A DNA stretch of 12,022 nucleotides from JAWVZB01 sp033722375 (GCA_033722375.1 JAWVZB010000094.1:1-12022), one strand, 5' to 3'; shown: positions 1 to 6,142, counted from the stretch's first letter. The notes: generated by a model not told the origin, from the letters alone. Numbers and translations: made by a program.

Positions 1-12
1 CACGTTCCTCCC
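1..12 (-). promoter_or_regulatory. Possible ribosome binding site and GTG start of a gene beyond the left edge
   Basis: Read on minus, positions 12 to 5 give GGGAGGAA, followed by a GTG at 3-1, where the window ends. This looks like the start of another minus-strand gene just downstream of the SRPBCC gene, which would be its operon partner. The spacing from GGAGG to the GTG is only 3 nt, so the true start could lie beyond the edge. Nothing of the product is visible. Confidence 0.25.
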
Positions 13-23
13 AGTGATGCCGG

Positions 24-476
24 TCAGCGCACGGTGGGACCGCTCCCCTCGAGGTGGCGTCTGAGCCGGCGGTAGTCGGCCCGCACCGACCGCTCGACCA
101 TCTTTCGCAGGACTGGCGCTGCGAGCTTGAAGACCCCGGAGGGGTCGCCCGTCACGTACGCGCGAGCGACGCAGCTGTCGTCGCCGCGCGGTTCGACCGA
201 ACGTGTCACCTCGATCGGGAAGGTGGACTCGATCGTGCGGATGGTGATCGACCGCCCCGGCTCGAGGTCGATGACCTCGAAGGTGGAGGTGATCGGCTTG
301 CCCATCATGCGGGCTTCCTGCTCGTAGACCGAGCCTTCCCGGATGGGAGGCTCGGTGACCCACTCGCAGCGTTCCATCCCGCCCTGCCATGAGGGGTTGT
401 TCTCGGCGTCCGCGAGGACGGCGAAGACCTCGTCGGCGGGGCGGTCGATGGCGACCTCGGACCTGACCTCGATCAC
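24..476 (-). CDS. SRPBCC (START-like) family protein
   Basis: A 150-residue protein of the usual length for a single SRPBCC/polyketide-cyclase-like domain. The N-terminal beta strand with IDRPADEVFAVLAD (about residues 10-23) is the classical opening of this fold, followed by the W-containing loop near residue 29 and a long C-terminal helix ending in RADYRRLRRHLEG. The fold forms a hydrophobic ligand cavity; the ligand cannot be told from sequence, and no catalytic residues are evident. It is probably cytoplasmic, since there is no signal peptide or membrane helix. The GTG start at 474-476 is chosen because AGGAGG lies 7 nt upstream on minus. It is divergent from the lipoprotein gene at 660, with 183 nt between them. 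A possible downstream partner begins at the left edge of the window. Confidence 0.85.
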   Translation of the reverse strand: MIEVRSEVAIDRPADEVFAVLADAENNPSWQGGMERCEWVTEPPIREGSVYEQEARMMGKPITSTFEVIDLEPGRSITIRTIESTFPIEVTRSVEPRGDDSCVARAYVTGDPSGVFKLAAPVLRKMVERSVRADYRRLRRHLEGSGPTVR

Positions 477-582
477 CGCCCTGCCTCCTCGCGATCCGCG
501 TTCCGGGCTGCCGACGCTACGGCCGGGCGAGGGGAGAGCGCAACGCCGCCTTGCGCGCCCTCCGCGCTCCGTACATGCGTTT

Positions 583-609
583 GGAACCGGGACGAGATCG
601 GGGACGTCC
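583..609 (+). promoter_or_regulatory. Candidate ECF-sigma promoter of the lipoprotein gene
   Basis: GGAACC at 583-588 and CGTC at 605-608 are separated by 16 nt. This matches the general -35 GGAAC / -10 CGT pattern of extracytoplasmic-function sigma factors. The implied transcript would start near 615, giving a leader of about 45 nt before the GTG at 660. No SigA-like hexamer pair with good spacing was seen in this gap. The match is short and which sigma factor would read it is unknown. Confidence 0.35.
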
Positions 610-621
610 CATGTGTCACTG

Positions 622-638
622 CGGCGGACCCTCCGCCG
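622..638 (+). promoter_or_regulatory. Leader stem-loop before the lipoprotein ribosome binding site
   Basis: CGGCGGA (622-628) and TCCGCCG (632-638) form a perfect 7-bp stem with a CCC loop. It ends 5 nt before the ribosome binding site, so it would sit in the 5' leader of the lipoprotein transcript. It could stabilise the mRNA or hold the binding site open. No ligand-binding RNA family is recognisable. Confidence 0.4.
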
Positions 639-643
639 AAACG

Positions 644-655
644 AAGGAGATGATC
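644..655 (+). promoter_or_regulatory. Near-perfect extended Shine-Dalgarno sequence
   Basis: AAGGAGATGATC differs at one position from AAGGAGGTGATC, the full complement of the usual bacterial 16S rRNA 3' tail. It lies 4 nt from the GTG start at 660 (10 nt from the AAGGAG core), which fixes that start. This predicts strong translation despite the GTG codon. Confidence 0.75.
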
Positions 656-659
656 CGCC

Positions 660-1217
660 GTGAAGAACGCCATCCGCACCATCGTGCTCGCTGCGAGCGC
701 CGCCGCACTCGCGGCCTGCGGGACCGCCGTCACCGAACCGGTCGCGCAGCCGGTCCCCACCGCCACCCCCGTGACGCAGCCCGCTGAGGACGAGCCCGAA
801 CCCGCACCGACCCCGACGCCCGACCCTGCCCCGACCGCCGAGGAGCTGCTGGGCTTCTTGGGTCCTGTCGGTGATTCAGAGGGTGAGGTCGTTGTCGCCT
901 TCGACCCGGCCGAGGTCCTGACCGGCGACGAAGCGGTCGCCTACGCCAGGGAACAGGGCTGGATCGGTCCCGACGAGACCCAGGTCCCCAACGACTCGGT
1001 GATCCGCAACACCGAGGAGACGTGGCAGGAACTGCGTCTGGCCGAAGGCGCCACGATCACCGTCTATCGCAACCCCGCCGATCCGGCGACCGAGGCCGAG
1101 GTCAGCGTCGCTGAGTTCGTCTCGTGGCGTACCGACGTCGGCGGCCAGCCGCTCGTGTTCACTGCCAGCGTTGCCGGTGGCGAGATCACCGTGCTGACCA
1201 TGCAGTACCGGCCCTGA
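660..1217 (+). CDS. Secreted lipoprotein of unknown function
   Basis: A 185-residue protein with a lipoprotein signal peptide: K2 and R6, a hydrophobic alanine-rich core, and the lipobox LAAC with Cys20 as the lipidated residue. Residues 21-60 are a Pro/Thr/Glu/Asp-rich linker of the kind that spaces a domain away from the membrane. The globular part (about 63-185) has no family I can name. It contains a LTGDEAVAYAREQGWIGPDE stretch and a VPNDSVIRN motif (about 117-125), and ends in beta-type sequence. It should face the outside of the cytoplasmic membrane. The start is set by the very strong ribosome binding site. It stands alone on plus, with a candidate ECF promoter upstream and a terminator downstream, so it is probably a monocistronic, perhaps envelope-stress-regulated gene. 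Confidence 0.85.
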   Translation: MKNAIRTIVLAASAAALAACGTAVTEPVAQPVPTATPVTQPAEDEPEPAPTPTPDPAPTAEELLGFLGPVGDSEGEVVVAFDPAEVLTGDEAVAYAREQGWIGPDETQVPNDSVIRNTEETWQELRLAEGATITVYRNPADPATEAEVSVAEFVSWRTDVGGQPLVFTASVAGGEITVLTMQYRP

Positions 1218-1227
1218 TGCACCGTCC

Positions 1228-1259
1228 GCCCCCTGCCCGCCGCGTGGTAGCCAGGGGGC
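1228..1259 (+). terminator. Stem-loop just after the lipoprotein stop codon
   Basis: GCCCCCTG (1228-1235) and CAGGGGGC (1252-1259) are perfectly complementary, with a 16-nt loop, 10 nt after the stop codon. There is no T run after it, so it is either a mRNA 3'-end stabiliser or a weak terminator placed before the stronger one at 1352. Confidence 0.35.
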
Positions 1260-1351
1260 TGCACCTCCCACGGGTGTTCCGCAGCGGCCTTCGACGCCTC
1301 GATCATCGGGGGTAGTGGGGAGAGACCCGCACTCCCGTCGCGACCATGACG

Positions 1352-1382
1352 ACGCCGGCCCGGCTGGGCCGGCGTTCGTTCT
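1352..1382 (+). terminator. Rho-independent terminator of the lipoprotein gene
   Basis: The arms ACGCCGGCCC (1352-1361) and GGGCCGGCGT (1366-1375) form a perfect 10-bp GC-rich stem with a GGCT loop, followed on plus by TTCGTTCT. This is a classical intrinsic terminator, 134 nt after the lipoprotein stop. The tRNA on minus runs towards it, so the stem may also help end that transcript, though no T run follows it on minus. Confidence 0.75.
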
Positions 1383-1431
1383 AGGTGGGGTCGCCCCGTC
1401 AGCTGAACGCACCGCGGTGAAAGTCCGGGCC

Positions 1432-1455
1432 GGAGAGAGAAGAAGAGAGAGAGAG
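1432..1455. repeat. Purine-only GA microsatellite next to the tRNA 3' end
   Basis: The plus strand is purines only from 1432 to 1457, mostly GA dinucleotides with two GAA steps; the last two bases belong to the tRNA. In the tRNA transcript (minus) it becomes a CU-repeat directly after the discriminator base, forming the 3' trailer. Such repeats change length easily by slippage. Confidence 0.8.
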
Positions 1456-1526
1456 AGCGGGTGAGGGGAATCGAACCCCCGTCACCAGCTTGGGAAGCTG
1501 GGGCTCTACCATTGAGCTACACCCGC
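1456..1526 (-). tRNA. tRNA-Gly (anticodon CCC)
   Basis: All arms can be drawn on minus: 7-bp acceptor GCGGGTG/CACCCGC, a 4-bp D stem GCTC/GAGC with AATGGTA loop, a 5-bp anticodon stem CCAGC/GCTGG with loop TTCCCAA, and a T arm with loop TTCGATT. The anticodon is CCC, reading GGG glycine codons. The discriminator base is U (1456), as usual for bacterial tRNA-Gly. The 71-nt gene does not encode CCA (CTC follows), so the end must be added by CCA-adding enzyme, which is common in actinobacteria. The 4-nt variable loop is normal. A possible -10 box is 12 nt upstream. Confidence 0.96.
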
Positions 1527-1538
1527 GAAGGCGGGCGC

Positions 1539-1544
1539 AGAGTA
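1539..1544 (-). promoter_or_regulatory. Candidate -10 box of the tRNA-Gly promoter
   Basis: On minus, TACTCT fits the actinobacterial TANNNT pattern and would start transcription about 6 nt before the mature tRNA 5' end. No convincing -35 hexamer is seen at 17 nt, so the call rests on one hexamer and its position. Confidence 0.35.
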
Positions 1545-1635
1545 CCGAGTCCGCTCCCGCGGCCTCCACCTGCCCCGCCCCGCAGCGGCTTCCCCCCGGG
1601 CCCGAGGGCGGCTACACCCGCCGGCCCGCCGACGC

Positions 1636-1658
1636 GCCCCGCGAACTGCGCGCGGGGC
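1636..1658 (+). promoter_or_regulatory. Stem-loop in the region upstream of dcd
   Basis: GCCCCGCG (1636-1643) and CGCGGGGC (1651-1658) form a perfect 8-bp stem with a 7-nt loop, 32 nt before the dcd start. If transcribed it is a leader hairpin; otherwise it may be a chance GC-rich palindrome. The loop region contains GCGAACTGCGCGC, a 13-bp string that recurs at 6230-6242. Confidence 0.35.
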
Positions 1659-1690
1659 TCCGACGTCCGTGACGACCAGGAACCGCCGCC

Positions 1691-2257
1691 GTGATCCTCT
1701 CCGACCGCACGATCCGGACCGCACTCGACGAGGGCCGCATCAGCGTCGAACCCTTGGCCGACGACGCGATCCAACCCTCGAGCATCGACGTGCGGATCGA
1801 CGGGCTGTTCCGGGTCTTCGCGAACCACCGGTACAGCTACATCGACGTCAAGCTCGAGCAGGCCGAGCTCACCGAACTGGTCGAGGTCGACGGCGACGAG
1901 CCCTTCATCCTCCACCCCGGTGAGTTCGTGCTGGGGTCGACCTTCGAGACGGTCGCGCTGGGCGACGACGTCGCGGCGCGCCTGGAAGGCAAGAGCTCGC
2001 TCGGGCGCCTGGGCCTGGTGACCCACAGCACCGCCGGGTTCATCGACCCGGGGTTCGAAGGTCACGTCACCCTCGAACTGTCGAACCTCGCGACGCTGCC
2101 GATCACGCTCTACAAGGGCATGAAGATCGGCCAGATCGCCTTCTTCCAGCTCGACCAGCCGGCAGAGCATCCTTACGGCTCGTCCGCGACCGGCTCGAAG
2201 TACCAGGGGCAGCGGGGGCCGACGCCGAGCCGATACCACCTCAACTTCGAGGACTGA
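1691..2257 (+). CDS. dcd: dCTP deaminase, probably bifunctional dCTP deaminase/dUTPase
   Basis: The 188-residue product belongs to the Dcd/dUTPase family: QPSSIDVR (28-35), GKSSLGRLGL phosphate-binding motif (100-109), HSTAGFIDPGF (112-122), TLELSN with the expected catalytic Glu129, and the C-terminal GSKYQGQRGPTPS (168-180) that closes over the nucleotide. It converts dCTP to dUTP. The very close resemblance to the Mycobacterium tuberculosis enzyme, which also hydrolyses dUTP to dUMP and has the same Ala at position 115, suggests the bifunctional type, which avoids releasing dUTP. The enzyme supplies dUMP for thymidylate synthesis in the cytoplasm. The GTG start at 1691 has an AGGA about 9 nt upstream and gives the MxLSD N-terminus usual for the family. 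The gene stands alone between the tRNA and bldD. Confidence 0.95.
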   Translation: MILSDRTIRTALDEGRISVEPLADDAIQPSSIDVRIDGLFRVFANHRYSYIDVKLEQAELTELVEVDGDEPFILHPGEFVLGSTFETVALGDDVAARLEGKSSLGRLGLVTHSTAGFIDPGFEGHVTLELSNLATLPITLYKGMKIGQIAFFQLDQPAEHPYGSSATGSKYQGQRGPTPSRYHLNFED

Positions 2258-2276
2258 GGAGCTTCGGAGACCGGGC

Positions 2277-2306
2277 GGGGCGACCGGGCTGAGCGCCCCC
2301 CGGGGG
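2277..2306 (+). terminator. GC-rich stem-loop after dcd
   Basis: GGGGCG (2277-2282) can pair with CGCCCC (2294-2299) across an 11-nt loop, 19 nt after the dcd stop. A competing CCCCC/GGGGG palindrome lies at 2297-2306. There is no T run, so this would be a T-less terminator or a mRNA 3' end structure. No other terminator candidate is visible before bldD. Confidence 0.3.
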
Positions 2307-2423
2307 TGGGTCGTCCGTTCCGGCCTGGTTGTCCGGATCCTCCCGGTCCTTCGAGTCTCCTGCCCCCGTTCGGACACTGGCTCCCGACCGTCCGGCCGTC
2401 GCCCGTGCGCAGGGCCCCCCGTG

Positions 2424-2452
2424 CTGGCAACGCGCCCTCTGCGTCGTACCGT
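2424..2452 (+). promoter_or_regulatory. Candidate SigA-type promoter of bldD
   Basis: CTGGCA (2424-2429, 4 of 6 to TTGACA) and TACCGT (2447-2452, TANNNT type) have an ideal 17-nt spacer. Transcription would begin near 2459, about 62 nt before the bldD start. The -10 box touches the left arm of the inverted repeat at 2437-2447, which makes repression through that repeat plausible. Confidence 0.35.
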
Positions 2453-2504
2453 GGAGGTGTGGTCCCCTTCGGGACATCTTGGAGCGTCCGAACACGACGC
2501 AGAG
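2437..2504 (+). repeat. 11-bp perfect inverted repeat flanking the bldD promoter/leader
   Basis: CTCTGCGTCGT at 2437-2447 is the exact reverse complement of ACGACGCAGAG at 2494-2504. The arms are 46 nt apart. Between them is a second small stem, GTCCC (2462-2466) with GGGAC (2471-2475). The right arm ends 4 nt before the bldD ribosome binding site. It is either an operator pair or, in RNA, a nested leader structure. Confidence 0.6.
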
Positions 2505-2520
2505 CGGCAGGAGCGGCCGG

Positions 2521-3018
2521 ATGGAGCAGCAACTCGATTACCAGCAGGCGCTCGGCGAGCGCCTCCGAGCCGTGCGCATGCAGCAGGGCCTGACTCTCCA
2601 GGAGGTCGAGGAGAAGAGCGACGGCGAGTGGAAGGCAGTGGTCGTCGGCTCGTACGAGCGGGGCGACCGCGCGGTCTCGGCCGCGAAGCTGGCGCGCTTG
2701 GCGCAGTTCTACGGCATCCCGATCAGCGAGCTGCTGCCGCCCGTCAGCGACGTACCCGTCGATCTCGGCACCAGCGCGGACGCCACGCCGGTCGTGATCG
2801 ACCTCGCCCGGCTCGAGAACACCGATGCGCCGGGGCTGGCGCCAGTCGCGAGGTTCGCCGAAGCGATCAAGCGCCGTCGGGGCGACTACAACGGTCGGGT
2901 CATCACCCTCCGGGTCGACGACCTCGACACCGTCGCCATCGCGATGGGTGTCAAGCGTGACGTCCTCCGTCAGCACCTCGAACGGCGAGGGATCCTGCGG
3001 CAGACCGCCAACGCCTGA
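2521..3018 (+). CDS. bldD: BldD-type developmental regulator, c-di-GMP-responsive
   Basis: A 165-residue protein close to the length of Streptomyces BldD. The N-terminal helix-turn-helix (about 11-72) has the BldD sequence LRAVRMQQGLTLQEVEEKS, then WKAVVVGSYERGDRAV (37-52) and the FYGIPISELLP end. The C-terminal domain (about 90-160) carries RGD (120-122), eight residues, then RVDD (131-134), matching the c-di-GMP motif RxD-x8-RxxD. Streptomyces has RQDD, so the Gln is Val here. In Streptomyces a c-di-GMP tetramer joins two BldD molecules and represses sporulation genes; whether this organism differentiates is unknown. The ATG at 2521 is chosen because AGGAG lies 7 nt upstream and it matches the known N-terminus. 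It is transcribed after dcd with a 263-nt gap, so probably separately. Confidence 0.93.
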   Translation: MEQQLDYQQALGERLRAVRMQQGLTLQEVEEKSDGEWKAVVVGSYERGDRAVSAAKLARLAQFYGIPISELLPPVSDVPVDLGTSADATPVVIDLARLENTDAPGLAPVARFAEAIKRRRGDYNGRVITLRVDDLDTVAIAMGVKRDVLRQHLERRGILRQTANA

Positions 3019-3158
3019 CCGACCGCACGCCCCTCGCGTCAGCAGCAGAGCGCTCGGACCCTCGTCAGGCTTCTGCTCGATCTGACTTCTGCACCGGCGG
3101 CCTCTGCTCGTCCGGCCCGGAGCCAACGAGTCGAGTTAGCCGCCCGGGTCCATCGGCG
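3019..3158. other. Convergent gap between bldD and the GNAT gene with short inverted repeats
   Basis: AGCAGAG at 3044-3050 can pair with TTCTGCT at 3071-3077 (one G-T) or exactly with CTCTGCT at 3102-3108. These alternative weak stems could end the bldD transcript. ATCGGCG (3152-3158) and CGCCGAT (3166-3172) form a 7-bp stem whose loop contains the GNAT stop codon. No T runs follow any of them. Confidence 0.35.
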
Positions 3159-3680
3159 CTAGCTCCGCCGATCCTCGATCGTCATGGCGTAGCGCTCGTG
3201 ATCGCGCCACTCGCCCTTGATGTGGATCAGTCGCGGCGCGAACCCCTCGTGGCGGAAGCCGACGGACTCGACCAGCTTGATCGAGGCGGTGTTGTCGGGC
3301 TGGATGTTGGCCTCGACGCGGTGGAGTCCCAGTTCGTCGAAGGCGTAGTCGACGACCGCCTCCATCGCGAGCCGCATGAGGCCCTTGCCGGCCCTCGCCG
3401 CGTTGGCGTAGTACCCGAGGTGGGCGTTCTGGAAGTTGCGACGGACGATGTGGTTGAGGTTGATGACCCCGACGAGCTCGTCCCCGGCGAACGCCAACAG
3501 CGCCACGGTGTCTTCTCCCTCGGCTCGTCGGAGGTAGGCGTCGAAGCCGCCGCCGGTGGTCGGGGCGGTCACCCAGGGATCGTGCAGCTCCTGACTGTTC
3601 TTGGTGGCGGCGAGGAGCACCTCACGGTGGCTCTCAGACAGCTCCTCGAGCCGGATCGAGCGCTCCTCGGATCCGGACAT
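3159..3680 (-). CDS. GNAT N-acetyltransferase, RimJ/RimL type
   Basis: The 173-residue product is a single GNAT domain of the RimJ/RimL subgroup. Visible signs are the LAFAGDELVGVINLNHIVR strand pair (62-80), the acetyl-CoA loop LGYYANAARAGKGLM (88-102), and the characteristic C-terminal half NIQPDNTASIKLVESVGF (125-142) and EGFAPRLIHIKGEWRDHERYAM. Proteins of this group use acetyl-CoA to acetylate protein N-termini, notably ribosomal proteins S5, S18 and L7/L12, but many have other substrates, so the target here is open. The ATG at 3678-3680 has GGAG 5 nt upstream on minus. It is the last gene of the long minus-strand run and is 140 nt downstream of the EtfD-like gene. A separate -10 candidate suggests its own promoter. 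Confidence 0.9.
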   Translation of the reverse strand: MSGSEERSIRLEELSESHREVLLAATKNSQELHDPWVTAPTTGGGFDAYLRRAEGEDTVALLAFAGDELVGVINLNHIVRRNFQNAHLGYYANAARAGKGLMRLAMEAVVDYAFDELGLHRVEANIQPDNTASIKLVESVGFRHEGFAPRLIHIKGEWRDHERYAMTIEDRRS

Positions 3681-3710
3681 GCAGACTCCGTGACGTCGGA
3701 CGGTCCCGGG

Positions 3711-3716
3711 ATCGTA
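3711..3716 (-). promoter_or_regulatory. Candidate -10 box of the GNAT gene
   Basis: TACGAT on minus matches TATAAT at 4 of 6 positions and lies 30 nt before the ATG at 3680, giving a leader of about 24 nt. No clear -35 is seen at the right spacing. Confidence 0.3.
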
Positions 3717-3772
3717 GGGCTCGGATCGCGATCACCGCCCCGGCCAAGAGGAGTGTCCCTCAGCCCGGGGCC

Positions 3773-3813
3773 TGTCGCGTTCGGACCGGTATCCCGGACC
3801 GAGTGCGACGTTC
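3773..3813. repeat. Dispersed intergenic repeat, copy A
   Basis: This 41-bp stretch aligns to 6235-6275 with 30 identical positions ungapped, more if the TATCC in the middle is shifted by one. The shared core on plus is GCG-Y-TCGGACCGG, then TATCC, then GGACCG and TGCG-CGTTC. It lies just after the stop codon of the EtfD-like gene. The core can form an imperfect hairpin (GGACCGG with CCGGACC, one A-A mismatch), so a role at mRNA 3' ends is possible. Confidence 0.45.
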
Positions 3814-3820
3814 GCGACGG

Positions 3821-6142
3821 CTACGCCGGGGCGGTGTCGTCCTCGATCGGCTGCTCGCCGGTCTCGTCGGCCACCTTCGGTCCGGACCCCGCCGCGGCCT
3901 CGCCGCCGCCGACCCCGGCGCCCACCTTCACACCCTGGGCGGCCATCGGCAACGTCTTGCCACGCTCGAGCACCTCGGAGATGTCGAGCACCTCGACCTG
4001 ACCGTCGGTGAGGCGGCCCTCCTGCACCTTCTGGGCGATCCCGTCGGTCAGCATCGTGGTGCAGAACGGGCAGGCGGTGGTGATCAGCTCGGGGTCGGTC
4101 TCGAGGGCTTCGTCGATGCGCTCGATGTTGACGCGCTTGCCGATGTCCTCCTCCATCCACATGCGCGCCCCGCCCGCCCCGCAGCAGAACCCGTTGGAAC
4201 GGCAGCGGGTCATCTCGGTCGGCTTCAGCCCGGGCACGGCGTCGACCACCTTGCGGGGCGTGGAGTAGACCTCGTTGTGGCGGCCGAGGTAGCAGGGGTC
4301 GTGGTAGGTGACGCGCTTGTCGATCTGGGTGGTCGCGACGATCTGGCCGTCGTCGATGAGCTGGCTCAGCACCTCGGAGTGGTGCAGGACGGTGAAGTAC
4401 CCGTCGAAGTCTGGGTACTCGTTCTTGAGCGTGTTGAAGCAGTGCGGGCACCACGCGATGATCTTCTTGGTGCCGTCGCCCATCGACCGGGCGGTGAAGT
4501 CCGCGCCATCGGGTACGTCTTCGTCGTGGCCGCCCTTGCGGCCCATCCCGATCGAGTTGAGGGTCTCGACGTTCTGCTCGGCGAGCATCTGGAACAGGTA
4601 CTCCATGCCGAGCCGCCGGGCGGGGTCGCCGGTGCAGGTCTCGTTGGAGCCGAGGATGGCGAAGCCGACACCGGCGTCGTGGAGGAGCTGCGCGATGGCG
4701 CGGGAGATCTTCTTGGAGCGGTCGTCGACGGCCCCGGCGCAGCCGGTCCAGAACAGGTACTCGATGTCGTCGGGCAGCTCGGTGCCCGGGGTGGCGCGGG
4801 GGATGTCGAAGTCGAGCGCGTCGGTCCAGTCCTCGCGCCCCGACGCCCCCACCCCCCACGGATCGCCGGAGTTCTCGACGTTGCGGAGCATCACGCCGGC
4901 TTCCTGCGGGAAGCTCGACTCCATCATGGCCTTGTAGCGGCGTATCTCGACGATCATGTCGACGTGCTCGATGTCGACCGGGCACTCCTCGACGCACGCC
5001 CCGCACGTGGTGCACGACCACAGCACGTCGAAGTCGATGACGGCGTTGTCCTGGCCCGGCTCGTTGCCGACGAGCTGCATGTTCAGCACGTCGGCGGCTT
5101 CGTCCTCGTCCTCCTTGCCGAGCAGGTACGGGCCCTTCGCGTAGGCGTGGTCCCGGAGGTCCATGACCAGCATCTTCGGGTTGAGGGGCTTACCGGTGTT
5201 CCACGCCGGGCACTGCGACTGGCAGCGTCCGCATTCGGTGCAGGTGTAGAAGTCGAGGAACTGCTTCACGCCGAAGTGCTCGATCTGGCCCACCCCGAGG
5301 ATCGTCTCCTCGTCCATGGCCTCCATGTCGATCTTCTCGGTCGGCAGCGCCCCGAGCGCCTTGGGTTGCCGCGCGAGCAGCTCCTGGAAGGGGATCGTGA
5401 CGATGTGGAGGTGCTTCGAGTGCAGCGTGAACACGAGGAACCCGCCGACGATGGCGAGGTGGACCACCAGCATCACCGCGGAGGTCATCTCGAGCTGGAA
5501 GTGGGTCATCCCCGCGAAGGCCTCGCCGAACCGCTGGCTCAGGAAGGCGGCGTCGGTCGGGGCGTGGTCGAGCGCGAAGCGGGTGCCGTGGGCGACCAGC
5601 AGGGTCCAGGCGACGAGGAACTCGCCGGCGAGCACCCACCAGCCGTGGTTGAGGTTCGATCCGGCGAACCGGGAGCTGCGACCCTGCTTCCTCGGGTCCT
5701 GCGCCAGCCGCATCGCGGCGAAGATCGCGATCGCGACCAGCGCCAGAACGATGAACAGGTCCTGGGTGAACCCGAGCACGTCGTAGCCGTCCACCCCGGT
5801 CTCGGACCAGTCGAGGAACGGGATCTGCCACTCGGGGTTGATGAGCTCGAGCGCCGCCTCGATCAGCGTGGTCTGCACCACCAGGAACGACCAGAACACG
5901 AACGCGTGCGCCACCCCCGGCAGCGACCAGCGCAAGAGCTTCTCCTGGCCGAGCACCTTGGTGAACAGGTACTTGATCTTGCCGACGATGGCTTCGCGGG
6001 AGGTGCGGTCCGGCTGCGGACGGCCCTTCCTCGCGAGCTGGTAGAGGAACAGGATGCGCTTGGCGGACCACGCCCCGAACACGCCGATGACGGCGACGCC
6101 ACCGACGATCCGGATGAGGTTGAGGATGGTCTCGTCGCTCAC
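3821..6142 (-). CDS. etfD: EtfD-like membrane Fe-S oxidoreductase (ETF:menaquinone oxidoreductase family)
   Basis: A 773-residue protein with five likely membrane helices (about 5-30, 74-100, 124-147, 165-186, 217-242) resembling a nitrate-reductase-gamma-type cytochrome b unit. Two 4Fe-4S ferredoxin motifs follow: C301-x2-C304-x2-C307-x3-C311-P and C377-x2-C380-x2-C383-x3-C387-P. Then come two cysteine-rich CCG domains as in heterodisulfide reductase. The first has C468, C503 (CTG instead of CCG) and C565-x2-C568; the second has C617, C653-C654-G and C691-x2-C694. This is the layout of M. tuberculosis EtfD (Rv0338c), which passes electrons from acyl-CoA dehydrogenases through ETF to menaquinone. 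The final 35 residues are Gly/Asp/Glu-rich and probably disordered. The GTG start has GGAGG 6 nt upstream. No etfAB genes are in the window, so the partner is inferred. Confidence 0.88.
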   Translation of the reverse strand: MSDETILNLIRIVGGVAVIGVFGAWSAKRILFLYQLARKGRPQPDRTSREAIVGKIKYLFTKVLGQEKLLRWSLPGVAHAFVFWSFLVVQTTLIEAALELINPEWQIPFLDWSETGVDGYDVLGFTQDLFIVLALVAIAIFAAMRLAQDPRKQGRSSRFAGSNLNHGWWVLAGEFLVAWTLLVAHGTRFALDHAPTDAAFLSQRFGEAFAGMTHFQLEMTSAVMLVVHLAIVGGFLVFTLHSKHLHIVTIPFQELLARQPKALGALPTEKIDMEAMDEETILGVGQIEHFGVKQFLDFYTCTECGRCQSQCPAWNTGKPLNPKMLVMDLRDHAYAKGPYLLGKEDEDEAADVLNMQLVGNEPGQDNAVIDFDVLWSCTTCGACVEECPVDIEHVDMIVEIRRYKAMMESSFPQEAGVMLRNVENSGDPWGVGASGREDWTDALDFDIPRATPGTELPDDIEYLFWTGCAGAVDDRSKKISRAIAQLLHDAGVGFAILGSNETCTGDPARRLGMEYLFQMLAEQNVETLNSIGMGRKGGHDEDVPDGADFTARSMGDGTKKIIAWCPHCFNTLKNEYPDFDGYFTVLHHSEVLSQLIDDGQIVATTQIDKRVTYHDPCYLGRHNEVYSTPRKVVDAVPGLKPTEMTRCRSNGFCCGAGGARMWMEEDIGKRVNIERIDEALETDPELITTACPFCTTMLTDGIAQKVQEGRLTDGQVEVLDISEVLERGKTLPMAAQGVKVGAGVGGGEAAAGSGPKVADETGEQPIEDDTAPA

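Noticed and set aside
1456..1526. tRNA-Gly as an integration site of a mobile element
   Set aside because: No integrase gene and no second copy of the tRNA 3' end were seen in the window.
2374..2382. A BldD-box-like ACACTGGCT upstream of bldD
   Set aside because: It matches only one half of the palindromic consensus and lacks the flanking T and A positions; too weak to call.
2329..2520. A longer N-terminus for BldD
   Set aside because: Known BldD proteins begin just before the helix-turn-helix, and the ATG at 2521 has AGGAG at 7 nt.
2173..3126. A 317-codon minus-strand open frame over the end of dcd and bldD
   Set aside because: It overlaps two clear genes and contains only Arg/Asp/Gly-rich antisense sequence.
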